A DNA stretch of 43,886 nucleotides. It comes from Gallionella sp. GTDB lineage: Bacteria > Pseudomonadota > Gammaproteobacteria > Burkholderiales > Gallionellaceae. The position numbers and the translations under genes are program-made. Shown one piece after another: positions 32,004 through 41,134 of the stretch. The notes under the pieces were generated by a model. The model worked only from the letters and a program-made list of their open reading frames with translations. It did no database searches and was not told the origin of the DNA. The stretch is taken from NCBI GenBank assembly GCA_030645955.1, contig JAUSMR010000206.1, positions 1-43,886 on the forward strand. Reading direction: 5' to 3'. Numbering within the stretch: the first letter of the stretch is position 1; each line of letters opens with the position of its first letter.

Positions 32004-32909
32004 TCAATCCGCGGAATCCCCATACATGTCATCCTGTTCCGCCGCGCGCTTTTCTCTGGCCTCGCGCTCGATCTGCTGAGCCATTTCCTGAACGCGTCCC
32101 CGGCGTTTTTCGGCGGCTGCCTGTTTTAAGGTAATACTGTTTTCGCCGAATAGCACTTGCCTGAGAAAGCGGAAGCCGAACAGCATCAGCGCGGTGTCGT
32201 CGGCGAGTATTTTATTGGTTTCTTCTGCGGGCAGATTATAGAGTCCGGTGAATCCCTCGCTGGTGACGAAGCTGCGGAAGGTATCGAGATCGTAGCAGAC
32301 CATGAAAAACAATTGCAGGCTGCGTTTGGAAGGCTTGCCCACGCTGGGGCCGGAGGATTTTTTCTTGAGTATCAGCTGCCGCCAGCCGCGTGCCAGTTCG
32401 TCATATTTTTCCAGCCCCTGTTCCTGGCGGTAAGCGTCTATGGTGATTTCCCTCGGCTCGTTGTGGCCCAGACAGTGCTCCTCTTTGACCAGCGCGTAGG
32501 ATAGCGTGTCGGTATATTCATCCTGCTTGCGCATCGACAGCAGCGCCACCGGGTAGTAGCGGCAGGCCGTCGGTCTGTCGTCATAGACGCCGCAACCTTC
32601 TGGAGTCATGAACTGGCAGGCCGTTCCGTTTTCCACCGGGCGCAGCTTCACTCCGGCGATGCCGTTTTGTTCCATCTCATAGGGCAGGGTGTAGCGCAGC
32701 AGAAAATCGCCGGAGGTGATTCCCAGGCGTTGCTTCAGGCGCAGGATGTCATAGGGGGTCAGCGAGATGTCGATGTTGCTGCAACAGGCATTCCAGCAGG
32801 CGATGCCCTTGCGGCACTGGAATTGTATTTTCTTGTTGCCGTCGCACATCTGCGGTACGACCGGGCTGCCGGAGAACGGCAGGTCGGCTGCCATGTAGGT
32901 ATCAGTCAT
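32004..32909 (-). CDS. YkgJ-family cysteine cluster protein (putative Fe-S/zinc binding)
   Basis: A 301-residue soluble protein. The N-terminal half has the cysteine pattern of PF03692: QCRKGIACWNACCSNIDISLTPYDILRLKQRLG (Cys at ~32, 38, 42, 43), then CQFMTPEGCGVYDDRPTACRYYP. This family is thought to coordinate an Fe-S cluster or zinc. The C-terminal region is helical and ends in a highly charged segment (REAREKRAAEQDD). The gene is downstream of aprA on the same strand with about 190 bp between them containing a terminator-like hairpin and a repeat. A role linked to sulfur oxidation is possible by position only. Confidence 0.87.
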   Translation of the reverse strand: MTDTYMAADLPFSGSPVVPQMCDGNKKIQFQCRKGIACWNACCSNIDISLTPYDILRLKQRLGITSGDFLLRYTLPYEMEQNGIAGVKLRPVENGTACQFMTPEGCGVYDDRPTACRYYPVALLSMRKQDEYTDTLSYALVKEEHCLGHNEPREITIDAYRQEQGLEKYDELARGWRQLILKKKSSGPSVGKPSKRSLQLFFMVCYDLDTFRSFVTSEGFTGLYNLPAEETNKILADDTALMLFGFRFLRQVLFGENSITLKQAAAEKRRGRVQEMAQQIEREAREKRAAEQDDMYGDSAD

Positions 32910-32940
32910 CTAATTCTCTTTGTATCAGTAAAAACAACCT

Positions 32941-33013
32941 GTCCACGAAATACACGAAACTCACGAAAAAATATCCGATGGGATTGTCTGCTTGTTTTCG
33001 TGTTTTTCGTGGA
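32941..33013. repeat. GTCCACGAAA inverted repeat
   Basis: GTCCACGAAATACACGAAAC at 32941 is inverted as GTTTTCGTGTTTTTCGTGGAC ending at 33013 (described as arms of about 20 bp). It lies between aprA and the YkgJ gene and is a dispersed non-coding repeat type. Confidence 0.8.
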
Positions 33014-33037
33014 CCAACTGTTTTTGTTTTGAAGGAA

Positions 33038-33061
33038 ACTGGGCACCTTGCGGTGCCCAGT
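33038..33061 (-). terminator. Hairpin downstream of aprA
   Basis: A 10-bp perfect stem ACTGGGCACC / GGTGCCCAGT with a 4-nt loop lies 38 nt after the aprA stop. The run following it on the minus strand is only moderately T-rich, so efficiency is uncertain. Confidence 0.7.
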
Positions 33062-33099
33062 AATTTTACAAGTCATGCTACACGATTTACGCAAACGGT

Positions 33100-35139
33100 T
33101 TAATGCGGCGTTGCAGGTTTGAACAGCTTGGACTTGTCCACCAGGTCCACATGCTTGCGCTTGAAGCAGTTCCACTTCTTCGATTTTCTGTCGTACACCG
33201 AGTTCACGAAGCAGTGCCAGTTCTTCTCGTCGACGAAGTTCTTGTCGGTGCGGTAGTAGAAGCCCGGATAACGGGATTCTTCACGGAACTGGATGTGCTT
33301 CATGTGCGCTTCCGCCGTCAAAATACGATGGTAGTTTTCCCATGCCCGCAGCAGCTCGTGCAGGTCTTTGGCGCGCATTTTGCCAGCGTCTTCCTTGAGC
33401 ATTTCCAGCTTCTCTTCGGCGACCGCCAGCATCTTGTCGTTGGTGTTGTAGTAGGTGGCGACGCCCGCGACGTACTCGTCCATGATTTTCTGCAAGCGCA
33501 TTTGCAGCATCTTGGGCGTGATGTAATGCGGGTTGATGTCGATGGCCGTGGTGTAGTCCTTGTGCTCGAGGAAGTTGCGCACCGGTTTGTAGATGGTCTC
33601 GGCGATCTGCTCGGGCGTTTCATCGAACTCGGGCTTCCAGTCCTTGTTGTCGAGCGCGTACTTGACCATCGCCTTCGAAGCCAAACGGCCCTCGGTATGC
33701 GAACCGGAGGAAAACTTGTGACCGGATGCACCCACGCCGTCGCCTGCAGTGAACAAGCCCTTGACGGTGGTCATCGAACGGTAGCCCCAGTTCCAGCCCT
33801 TGGGCAGGTGCGCGGGGATATTGCCCTTGTCTTCGTGCTCTTCGTCAGTCGGCGCGCCGAGATCTTCCGGGCCGGACACCCAGATGCCGCAGCAGCCCGA
33901 GTGCGAGCCGAGCAGGTAAGGCTCGGTCGGCATCAGCTCTGACATCTTCTTCTCCGGCTCGATGTTCTCGCCGACCCAGATGCCGCACTGGCCGATGCAC
34001 ATGTCGAGGAAATCTTCCCATGCTTCGGCTTCGAGGTGCTTCACTTCCTTCGGCGACAGGGTTTCCTTCAGCTTGGCCATGGCCGTGACGGTGTCCATGT
34101 AGATCGGGCCGTGGCCGTCCTTCATTTCCTTGAGCATCAGGTGGTTGCGCAGACAGGAGGCAGGCACGGCGGCCTGGCCGTAAGGCGGGTAGTCGTTCAG
34201 CATCTCCTTGTTCTTGACCATGTAGTCTTCACCGTAGGCGTTGACGGCCTTGGCCTTGAACAGCAGGAACCAGGCGCCGACCGGGCCGTAACCGTCCTTG
34301 AAACGGGCGGGCACGAAGCGGTTTTCCATCATGGTCATTTCCGCGCCGGCTTCGGCCGCCATCGCGTAGGTCGAGCCCGCGTTCCACACCGGATACCACG
34401 CGCGGCCCTGACCTTCACCCACGGAACGGGGACGGAACAGGTTCACGCAGCCGCCCGCGGCGAGCAGGACAGCCTTGGCCTTGTAGATGTGGATGGTGTT
34501 GTCACGCACCGAGAAACCCGCAGCGCCGGCGATACGGTTGGGGTCGTTCTTGTCATTAATCAGGTGCACGATGAAAATGCGTTCTTCGATGCGGCTCAAT
34601 CCCAATGCCTTCTTGGCAGCCTCGGCAACGATCCACTTGTATGATTCGCCGTTGATCATGATCTGCCACTTGCCGGAACGCACCGGCTTGCCGCCGTCCT
34701 TGAGCAGCGGCAGGCCTTCCTTGATCGAATCGGCACCGTCGTGGCGCACACCTTCCGCGTCGGTCTTCCAGATCGGCAGGCCCCACTCCTCGAACAGGTG
34801 CACCGAATCATCCACGTTGCGCCCCAGGTCGTAGGCCAGATCGTCGCGGGTGATGCCCATCAGATCATTTGAAACCATGCGGGTGTAGTCAGCCGGATCC
34901 TGTTCCGGGCCGATATAGGTGTTGATGGCGGATAGCCCCTGTGCGACTGCGCCGGAGCGATCCATCGCGGCCTTGTCCACCAGTTTGATTTTGAGTTCCG
35001 TGCCGGTCTCGGTCTTGACCGCCTCAGCCCAGCGCATGATTTCGTAAGCGGCACCGCAACAGGCCATGCCGCCGCCGATCAGGAGAATATCAAGCTCTTC
35101 CTGAACAATTTTTGGATTACCGAAAGTTCCTTCAGACAT
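33100..35139 (-). CDS. aprA: Adenylylsulfate (APS) reductase alpha subunit AprA
   Basis: A 679-residue FAD subunit of dissimilatory APS reductase. In sulfur oxidisers it runs in reverse, joining sulfite and AMP to form APS in the cytoplasm. N-terminal FAD fold: ELDILLIGGGMACCGAAYEI. Catalytic-region features include DRSGAVAQGLSAINTYIG, the FAD-binding arginine/histidine region NRFVPARFKDGYGPVGAW, and FTAGDGVGASGHKFSSGSHTEGRLASKAMVKYA. The ATG at 35139 follows GGAGAGAGCAAA. Upstream aprB is 31 nt away, so the two form one operon. Whether it belongs to the oxidative lineage requires a tree; the Gallionellaceae-like context favours it. Confidence 0.97.
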   Translation of the reverse strand: MSEGTFGNPKIVQEELDILLIGGGMACCGAAYEIMRWAEAVKTETGTELKIKLVDKAAMDRSGAVAQGLSAINTYIGPEQDPADYTRMVSNDLMGITRDDLAYDLGRNVDDSVHLFEEWGLPIWKTDAEGVRHDGADSIKEGLPLLKDGGKPVRSGKWQIMINGESYKWIVAEAAKKALGLSRIEERIFIVHLINDKNDPNRIAGAAGFSVRDNTIHIYKAKAVLLAAGGCVNLFRPRSVGEGQGRAWYPVWNAGSTYAMAAEAGAEMTMMENRFVPARFKDGYGPVGAWFLLFKAKAVNAYGEDYMVKNKEMLNDYPPYGQAAVPASCLRNHLMLKEMKDGHGPIYMDTVTAMAKLKETLSPKEVKHLEAEAWEDFLDMCIGQCGIWVGENIEPEKKMSELMPTEPYLLGSHSGCCGIWVSGPEDLGAPTDEEHEDKGNIPAHLPKGWNWGYRSMTTVKGLFTAGDGVGASGHKFSSGSHTEGRLASKAMVKYALDNKDWKPEFDETPEQIAETIYKPVRNFLEHKDYTTAIDINPHYITPKMLQMRLQKIMDEYVAGVATYYNTNDKMLAVAEEKLEMLKEDAGKMRAKDLHELLRAWENYHRILTAEAHMKHIQFREESRYPGFYYRTDKNFVDEKNWHCFVNSVYDRKSKKWNCFKRKHVDLVDKSKLFKPATPH

Positions 35140-35170
35140 TTTGCTCTCTCCAATTCAGTTGGTTGATTTG

Positions 35171-35647
35171 TTATTTGCGGCGGATCAGTTCTTCCGGCTT
35201 GCCGGCACGGTAACCGCCCATGACTTCCTTGGTGAACACACCGGGAGCGGTGAGTTCGGACACTTTGGGCATCGGCTTGCCACCGTACGGATTGATCGAA
35301 CCCTCGGACGTGGTGCGGATCGGGAACTTGAAACGCTTCAGCGTGCCGTTGCGGAACTTGATCGTCCACATGATGGAGTCGGAGCCGCGCATTGGCTGCA
35401 CCGAGCCGCCCAGCGGCACAATGTCGGCGTAGTGGCGCACTTCGATGGCACCCTGCGGACAGATCTTGACGCAGGAATAGCATTCCCAGCATTGCTCGGG
35501 TTCCTGGTTCCAGGCTTTCATTGCATGGCCGGTTTCAGAGCCGTCCTTGTCCAGCTTCATCAGGTCGTGCGGGCAGATATACATGCAGGCAGTTTTATCC
35601 TGCCCCTTGCAACCGTCACATTTTTCAGTACGTACAAAAGTTGGCAT
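35171..35647 (-). CDS. aprB: Adenylylsulfate reductase beta subunit AprB
   Basis: A 158-residue ferredoxin-like subunit carrying two [4Fe-4S] clusters that exchange electrons with AprA. The two cysteine clusters are CDGCKGQDKTACMYICPHD (~10-28) and CWECYSCVKICPQGAIEVRHY (~47-67, quoted without its ends). The C-terminal tail (TSEGSINPYGGKPM) wraps AprA in known structures. The ATG at 35647 is chosen over an upstream TTG because GAGGAG lies 8 nt before it. It is the first gene of aprBA. Confidence 0.97.
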   Translation of the reverse strand: MPTFVRTEKCDGCKGQDKTACMYICPHDLMKLDKDGSETGHAMKAWNQEPEQCWECYSCVKICPQGAIEVRHYADIVPLGGSVQPMRGSDSIMWTIKFRNGTLKRFKFPIRTTSEGSINPYGGKPMPKVSELTAPGVFTKEVMGGYRAGKPEELIRRK

Positions 35648-35763
35648 TCTCAATACTCCTCTAGTAAAAATAAATCACAAATACACGCATCATGCAGGTC
35701 GTGCTTAGTCGATTGGCTATGCAAAGCTCGCCCGCCCTATGCACTAAACAATCTGTTCCTTCA

Positions 35764-35856
35764 CCCTTGCAGGGGGAAGGTTAGGATGGGGGTAGAACAT
35801 CGAAACAGTGGGAAAGCACAGTTTCTACCCCCTCCCTATCCCTCCCCCTGCAAGGG
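35764..35856. repeat. CCCTTGCAGGGGGA inverted repeat between aprB and sat
   Basis: Arms of about 32 bp: CCCTTGCAGGGGGAAGGTTA ... at 35764-35795 and its imperfect complement at 35825-35856 (CTACCCCCTCCCTATCCCTC ...). It separates aprBA from sat by about 230 bp; the gap has no gene. A related repeat type is inside the flavoprotein gene at 11344. Confidence 0.8.
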
Positions 35857-35877
35857 GGAGGGGATGTTGCTCAAATC

Positions 35878-37092
35878 TCAGCGTCCCGAATGGCCGCTAA
35901 GCTTTACTTCTACTTTTTCATGTTCGGCCAATCCGGCGTAATAGGCGCGCAGCACCTCCAGTACTTCCGGGCGGCTGAATTCCGGCGGCACGTCGGAACC
36001 TTCCGAGAGCATCTTGCGCAGCTTGGTGCCGGACAGCAGCAGGCGTTCCTCATCACCGTGCGGACAGGTGCGCGCCGAGGCCATGCCGCCGCACTTGAAG
36101 CACCAGAACGTCCAGTCTATCTTCAGCGCCTGCGTCTCCAGCGAACCTTTCGGAACCTCGTCGAAAATGTGATGCGCGTCGAACGGGCCGTAATAGCTGC
36201 CGACGCCGGCATGGTCGCGGCCGACGATCAGGTGCGAGCAGCCGTAATTCTGGCGGAACAGCGCGTGCAGCAAAGCCTCGCGCGGCCCTGCGTAACGCAT
36301 ATCGAGCGGATAGCCGGCCTGCACCACGGTGTTCTTGACGAAATAATTTTCGGTGAGTACCGCAATGGCTTGAGTACGAACTTCGGCGGGAATATCGCCC
36401 GGCTTGAGATGGCCAAGCAGTGAATGAATCAAAACTCCATCGCATATTTCGATGGCAATCTTTGCAAGGTATTCATGCGAGCGGTGCATCGGATTGCGTG
36501 TTTGAAACGCCGCGATCTTGCTCCAGCCCATGGCTTCGAACAGCTCGCGCGTCTCTTGAGGCGTCATGAACAGCGTGCCGTATTTCCGGTCGAAGCCGCC
36601 CAGCGATAACACCTTGACCGGACCCGCGAGGTTGATACCGCCCTGCGCCATGACCATTTTCACGCCGGGATGTTCGAGGTCGACCGTGCGGAACACCGTC
36701 GCGCATTCATGCGCCTTGTCGATAGCGTATTTTTCGGTGATGCGCATCGTCGCCAGAATGCTGCCGTCATCCGGGTCAAGCAAGGCGATTTCGCTGCCGG
36801 TCTTGATGGAATTTGCGGTGGTGTTATCGGTGGAAAGCGTGATGGGGATAGGCCAGAACAGGCCATTGGACATCTTCATGCCGTCGCACACACCTTGCCA
36901 GTCGGAATAGGGCATGAAGCCTTCAAGCGGTGAGAAACCGCCGATGCCCAGCATCACAATATCGCCTTTTTCTCGCGAACTGACTCTGATTTGCGGCAAG
37001 GTACGCGCCCGCTCCGATTCTTCCGCCAGGGCTCTGCCCCCGAGCAACAGGGGGTTAAGGTCGACCCCGCCGTGCGGTCTTACGAGTGCCAT
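35878..37092 (-). CDS. sat: Sulfate adenylyltransferase (ATP sulfurylase)
   Basis: A 404-residue ATP sulfurylase. Coupled to AprBA in the oxidative direction, it converts APS and pyrophosphate to sulfate and ATP, conserving energy as substrate-level phosphorylation. The active site is visible: [11 protein letters not shown] (QxRNPxHxxHE, residues ~200-210) and [14 protein letters not shown], with the C-terminal segment [10 protein letters not shown]. No APS-kinase domain is fused, so it is the dissimilatory type rather than the CysN/CysD form. A zinc-type cysteine set [17 protein letters not shown] is present, as in several prokaryotic Sat enzymes. The ATG follows GGGAG. Confidence 0.96.
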   Translation of the reverse strand: MALVRPHGGVDLNPLLLGGRALAEESERARTLPQIRVSSREKGDIVMLGIGGFSPLEGFMPYSDWQGVCDGMKMSNGLFWPIPITLSTDNTTANSIKTGSEIALLDPDDGSILATMRITEKYAIDKAHECATVFRTVDLEHPGVKMVMAQGGINLAGPVKVLSLGGFDRKYGTLFMTPQETRELFEAMGWSKIAAFQTRNPMHRSHEYLAKIAIEICDGVLIHSLLGHLKPGDIPAEVRTQAIAVLTENYFVKNTVVQAGYPLDMRYAGPREALLHALFRQNYGCSHLIVGRDHAGVGSYYGPFDAHHIFDEVPKGSLETQALKIDWTFWCFKCGGMASARTCPHGDEERLLLSGTKLRKMLSEGSDVPPEFSRPEVLEVLRAYYAGLAEHEKVEVKLSGHSGR

Positions 37093-37226
37093 GCTTTATC
37101 TCCCTTTCGCCAATTAACTTGAATTGACAGCAGGGTGATGCTAAAACTTTCGCCGGTAAACCACGATACCCCTAATGGGTTATGCCCTAATAGCTCATCT
37201 TGGCAACAAGCTCACTGCAAGGGCGC

Positions 37227-38594
37227 TCAGAGCTCTTCGTCGACCATGTTTTTGAATATATGCAAAGGGCCGGTCTTATGCGGGCTGCTCACCCGGCTGA
37301 CAGAAAAAGTAATCTTGCTGTTCACACCCTTGACGGCAGCTTGGGTTCCTTTCAAACGAACACCGGCAAGATCGAGCCTGCTGTTTACAGCATTGATCGC
37401 GATCACTCCCGAAATATCACCATTGGTGATCGTGATATCGGAATTGTCCGCGAGCAGCCCCACATCCTTCCCCGGGATATCGGTATCGGTCAGGTTCAGC
37501 CTCGAATTGAGCACGCTCATCTGGCCCACGCGTGCGTTGCGGATGGTGATATTGCTGCAGTCGCGCAGTTCTATGGCGCGATAATCACCCTCGAATACCA
37601 TGCCGGACTCGCCAGAACATTCGCCGATACGCTCACTGGCAAGCGCTGGCAGAAGTGCGGCTTGCTGGTAATACTCAGCCAGAACATCATCGCTTGCCAG
37701 CAGGTGCTTTCTTACCAGGACGTTTAAACGCTCAGTCTGATCCAGCATGGGCTCATGGCCGGAGCCGGAAATAATTTCCAGCCGCGCATGCGGCATGCGG
37801 GCGGCAAGCACCTTTCCGGTGCGCAGCGGAACAACAAGATCGTTGTCCCCCCAGAGGACCAGAGTGGGTGCGGTCACCGATGAAATGGCGTGACCGAAAT
37901 TCTCTCCACCCAGCGCCAGCGCAGCGATCCTTTCCGGGCCACCATCGAGTACACGATCACGCCCCAGCGCGGTGTCAACAATATCGGTGGGTGAAATCGG
38001 CAGTCGTTCCGCCTGCTCCAGTATCTTGCCGGACAAGCGCTCGGCAAACCCCCGCATTTGCTGCACACCACTTGCACGCTCCATCATGGACCCGGCCTGG
38101 TACTTGGTGATCACCAAAGGATGAAGAATGCCGGCGGCATCGATCAAAACCAGCCGCTGGAACCGCAACGGGCGCTGTGCTGCAAAGCGCAGCGCCACGG
38201 CACCGCCCATCGAGTGTCCCACCACATGATAAGGCTTGTTTTGCAGATAATGATCGGCCAGAAAATGCGCCAGGCGCGCATAATTGGTAGGCGAATAGTG
38301 TTGACTGCCTTTGTCGGACTTGCCAAATCCGGGCAGATCAAAGGCGACAACATGAAAATCCGCTGCCAGGGCAGGGATGGTGCGCAGCCAGTCGTCGACG
38401 GACCCGCCGAGTCCATGGATCAATACCACCCCGAATTTGGCATCGCGGTTGGCCTGCACGGTGCAGACCCGGCCTTCGAATATCGGCTCCTCGATACACT
38501 CTTCATAGGTTCCAGTGACCGCATCACCGCCCCATGCAGGCTGCAGCCACATGAATGCCACCAGGCCGAAGATCAAACGCACTGCGACATTCAT
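37227..38594 (-). CDS. Exported alpha/beta hydrolase with a repetitive C-terminal domain
   Basis: A 455-residue protein with a signal peptide (cleavage near AWG). Residues ~50-310 are an alpha/beta hydrolase: VVLIHGLGGSVDDWL oxyanion loop, nucleophile Ser128 in VVGHSMGGAVALRFA, acid in LVLWGDNDLVVPL, and His in SGSGHEPMLDQ. After a linker, residues ~340-445 are a series of short turns rich in N/D/S and I/V (DCSNITIRNARVGQMSVLNSR; NSDITITNGDISGVIAINAVNS), resembling a right-handed beta-helix. The fusion is unusual for this hydrolase class. The substrate is unknown; an envelope lipid or polymer is possible. The ATG is preceded by AGGGA. It is the third gene on the same strand in this region and has its own start signal. 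Confidence 0.85.
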   Translation of the reverse strand: MNVAVRLIFGLVAFMWLQPAWGGDAVTGTYEECIEEPIFEGRVCTVQANRDAKFGVVLIHGLGGSVDDWLRTIPALAADFHVVAFDLPGFGKSDKGSQHYSPTNYARLAHFLADHYLQNKPYHVVGHSMGGAVALRFAAQRPLRFQRLVLIDAAGILHPLVITKYQAGSMMERASGVQQMRGFAERLSGKILEQAERLPISPTDIVDTALGRDRVLDGGPERIAALALGGENFGHAISSVTAPTLVLWGDNDLVVPLRTGKVLAARMPHARLEIISGSGHEPMLDQTERLNVLVRKHLLASDDVLAEYYQQAALLPALASERIGECSGESGMVFEGDYRAIELRDCSNITIRNARVGQMSVLNSRLNLTDTDIPGKDVGLLADNSDITITNGDISGVIAINAVNSRLDLAGVRLKGTQAAVKGVNSKITFSVSRVSSPHKTGPLHIFKNMVDEEL

Positions 38595-38744
38595 ATCTTG
38601 AATCCCTTTTTGACAAGCGGGCTCGACGTGGCAGGAAGATTACACGATATGACGATATAATCAGCGCTTCCTTAATGTCAATGCTTTCATTGTTGCCCAC
38701 CAAAACAATTCGACTACGATACCTTTAACTTGCTCTTTGACTAC

Positions 38745-39776
38745 TCACCAGTAGGCGTACTCGTAAGTCAATCCGAGGATCATATTCAGGTCGGATTTTT
38801 TCTTGCCCGCTTCGGGAGATCTGTTGAAGCGGTAATCGACCTCGAAATTGGCGGAGACGTTGTCTAGGAGCGGGATGCGAAGACCTTGCTCCGCCCGCAG
38901 AACTACCGAATTGCCACTACCACTGTAGTATCCTTCCTGACGATGGAACAGCTTGAGCCGCTTCGACACGGCTTCCCAATCGAGTCCCAACGCCCAGCGT
39001 CCCGCCGCGTTACGCTTGTCCACGCCGACATTAACGTCCTCGTTGAAGTAGGAAATACCTGCCTCTGCGAAGAGGCTGAGCTGCCTGGTGTCGTAGAACT
39101 GGTACCCCATGCCGAGGCCTTCGGTGTTGCGAAGATTAAGGTTGGCGAAGGTGTCCTGTTCGGTGAGGAACTGGGCGTAGGAGTAAACCTTGTCTCGGGC
39201 AAAGAAGTCGTACTTCAGGTTCGCCGAGGAATTGCGGGCGGTCGCCACCCCGTTGGCCTTGGCGTAGTTGTACTTCCCATCGACGGTGAAGCGGTGCTTC
39301 CGTGTCCTTACCTGGAACCGGGTTGCGACATTCAGTGCCCTGGTGTCGGTGTTGCCGCTGTTGAGGCTGCCACCGAGATTGAAGATCCCGGAGTAGGTTG
39401 ACGGATTGACCGACAGCAATTGATTCAAAGGCGTCGGGATCGATTTGCCGAGCAGCGGACTCTCGACCTGGATCTTTCCGCTTTCCGGGCAACTGATCCT
39501 GCCGATGAGAAATTCGTTGTCCTTGAACTCCGTAGGCAGGTTGCGTTCGGAGATGATGCAGTCGACCTCTTTCCAGGTGATGCCGAGCTTCTCTTCTGCA
39601 TAGGCTGACTTGAAAATGAGCAGCTCTTTTTCCATCCTGACGATTTCGCCGGTGAGCCGATCGCCGTTTTTCATCCGGACTTCGTCAGCTACCGCGGAGT
39701 GCGGCGGAAGTGCAAGCAGCAACACCCCCAGGCAGCAAAGCAAGTAGCCCTTAATGGCCGCAGAATCCTTTTTCAC
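38745..39776 (-). CDS. DUF481 outer-membrane protein (YdiY-like)
   Basis: A 343-residue protein with signal peptide (hydrophobic YLLCCLGVLLLAL, end HSAVA). Residues ~30-100 are a soluble beta domain (DEVRMKNGDRLTGEIVRMEKELLIFKS), and residues ~130-343 form a DUF481 barrel with strands such as GSLNSGNTDTRALNVATRF and WALGLDWEAVSKRLKLFHRQEG, ending in a C-terminal aromatic LTYEYAYW as barrels do. Function is unknown. The GTG at 39776 is preferred as start: the ATG at 39815 lies inside a perfect hairpin and lacks a ribosome site, and its extra residues precede the signal peptide awkwardly. It could form an operon with the hydrolase, though 150 bp separate them. Confidence 0.85.
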   Translation of the reverse strand: MKKDSAAIKGYLLCCLGVLLLALPPHSAVADEVRMKNGDRLTGEIVRMEKELLIFKSAYAEEKLGITWKEVDCIISERNLPTEFKDNEFLIGRISCPESGKIQVESPLLGKSIPTPLNQLLSVNPSTYSGIFNLGGSLNSGNTDTRALNVATRFQVRTRKHRFTVDGKYNYAKANGVATARNSSANLKYDFFARDKVYSYAQFLTEQDTFANLNLRNTEGLGMGYQFYDTRQLSLFAEAGISYFNEDVNVGVDKRNAAGRWALGLDWEAVSKRLKLFHRQEGYYSGSGNSVVLRAEQGLRIPLLDNVSANFEVDYRFNRSPEAGKKKSDLNMILGLTYEYAYW

Positions 39777-39808
39777 GGGCAATTCCGGGGCACGCTCAAA
39801 AACCAGTT

Positions 39809-39835
39809 GCAACATTTTTTGGGAGAAAATGTTGC
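39809..39835. repeat. Perfect hairpin at the edge of an IS30 relic
   Basis: GCAACATTTT - TTGGGAG - AAAATGTTGC forms a 10-bp perfect stem. It sits just before the transposase relic and overlaps the upstream region of the DUF481 gene, where it could affect expression. Confidence 0.7.
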
Positions 39836-39841
39836 ACGGGA

Positions 39842-39946
39842 AAAATCTTCAAGCAGTTGAGCATTGAAGAGCGAACGATAATCCAAACGCAACTGGAGAA
39901 GAGCATCAACGCGGCGGCGATTGCCTTGGGGTTGAATCGTAATTGA
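39842..39946 (+). pseudogene. IS30-family transposase relic (N-terminal HTH fragment)
   Basis: The frame reads KIFKQLSIEERTIIQTQLEK then INAAAIALGLNRN and a stop. This matches the start of IS30-family transposases (YKQLSxEER-xI ... AIAxxLxRxxSTVSREL), but it ends before the STVSREL part and has no ATG in frame. The rest of the transposase is absent. The 399-bp gap 39777-40175 contains nothing else convincing. Confidence 0.6.
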
Positions 39947-40175
39947 AGGGGGCAACTTCGTTTCATGTTTTTGCATTTTGCAGCTCCTGTTCAAAATCCA
40001 AGGCCCTTTGCGTTTCGGTGACACTCGTCCGATTTGATGCGCCTGCCGACGGCAGCTTCATAATAACAGTAAGGCAGGGTGCCAATAAGCGATTCGGTTG
40101 ACCGGAATGTCAGACGGTTCTTCGCAACTATCGCGATCCCGGCCAGACATCCCAGTGCGGCCGGAGCTGATGAAC

Positions 40176-40592
40176 CTATTCCGGCTTTGGCGCATGCCAA
40201 TTGCGCGGGATGGGTTGAAGCATGACCACGCGATTGCCCTCGGTGTCGACGAACGCGACGTATTGCCCCACGCCGGGAATATCCATCGGCTCGCCGAGCA
40301 ATTTTCCGCCCGCATCTATCAGCTTCTTGATTGATTGTTTGACATCGTCCACCGCGATAACGACGGTCGGATATTGCGCGGACAAACCCGGTTCTTTCGG
40401 GAAGAAGCCGCCGTTAATCGCGCCGGGCTTCTTTGGGCCGCTCTCGCCGGTTTCGGTGGTGGCAGCCAGCACGTAATTGCCCATATCCTCGCCAAGCGCC
40501 TGCATCTGCCAGCCGAAGACGGATTCATAAAACTTCGCCATACGCACGCGATTGTCGTACGGCATCTCGAAATGAACGACGGGATTCATCAT
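40176..40592 (-). CDS. VOC-family (glyoxalase/bleomycin-resistance fold) protein
   Basis: A 138-residue cytoplasmic protein with two beta-alpha-beta-beta-beta modules: VVHFEMPYDNRVRMAKFYESVFGWQMQ (1-32) and VIAVDDVKQSIKKLIDAGGKLLGEPMDIPGVGQYVAFVDTEGNRVVMLQP (~78-127, quoted in part by motif). The pattern FYxxVFGW and the closing DTEGN-V-L are family hallmarks. Metal ligands (His7 and Glu in the second module) are plausible but incomplete, so catalytic activity is uncertain. The ATG has GGAGG 5-8 nt upstream, before ATGATG. Confidence 0.9.
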   Translation of the reverse strand: MMNPVVHFEMPYDNRVRMAKFYESVFGWQMQALGEDMGNYVLAATTETGESGPKKPGAINGGFFPKEPGLSAQYPTVVIAVDDVKQSIKKLIDAGGKLLGEPMDIPGVGQYVAFVDTEGNRVVMLQPIPRNWHAPKPE

Positions 40593-40656
40593 TTTTTCCT
40601 CCCTATCAATTGACGATTAGTTTCTCTGTATGCGGGCGACTGCATAACGTTCAAAT

Positions 40657-40959
40657 TTATGGGTGGCGCGTTTTTGCGCCGGCCCGGTGCAGCAAGGTGT
40701 GGCCCCGTTCAGCACGAGGTTTCCAGGCCATATTCATGTACAGGTTTCCACCCTGCAACTCTTGGAGCATCTGATCAAGACGCTTCAATTTCGTTGCCTC
40801 CAGTTTTGCCCGGGCAATCCAGCCAAGGTAATCGTTCTGCTGGTAAGGCGGGCGAGCCCGGTATGCTTCCATTAGCACGCGCTCATTCAAAGCACTCCTC
40901 ACAAACGCAGGCATGGGATTCTTTGCGCGTTTGAGATGTCGGGTTTTGGATTCAGGCAT
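40657..40959 (-). CDS. YdeI/OmpD-associated-like protein, C-terminal type
   Basis: A 100-residue protein. The run PMPAFVRSALNERVLMEAYRARPPYQQNDYLGWIARAKLEATKLKRLDQMLQELQGGN and YMNMAWKP matches the YdeI (OmpD-associated) domain found at the end of larger family members and as small stand-alone proteins. It is cytoplasmic and helical. The function is not established. The ATG at 40959 has AGGAG 7 nt upstream. It is upstream of the VOC gene by 64 nt, so the two may be co-transcribed. Confidence 0.85.
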   Translation of the reverse strand: MPESKTRHLKRAKNPMPAFVRSALNERVLMEAYRARPPYQQNDYLGWIARAKLEATKLKRLDQMLQELQGGNLYMNMAWKPRAERGHTLLHRAGAKTRHP

Positions 40960-41134
40960 GGCTGACTCCTGCGGGGTTAACGTTCAAATTGAGGGGCGCG
41001 CTGCTTCTGGCGCGTCCCTCTGGAATGCAGGGTTGGGCTGGATGTGTGATTGCTGGACATGATCCCGTGCTTTCCCTCCAAAAGTAATGCGAAGCTGTCA
41101 CCCATTTGCATTGCTGCATCGGCCAATCACGCTG

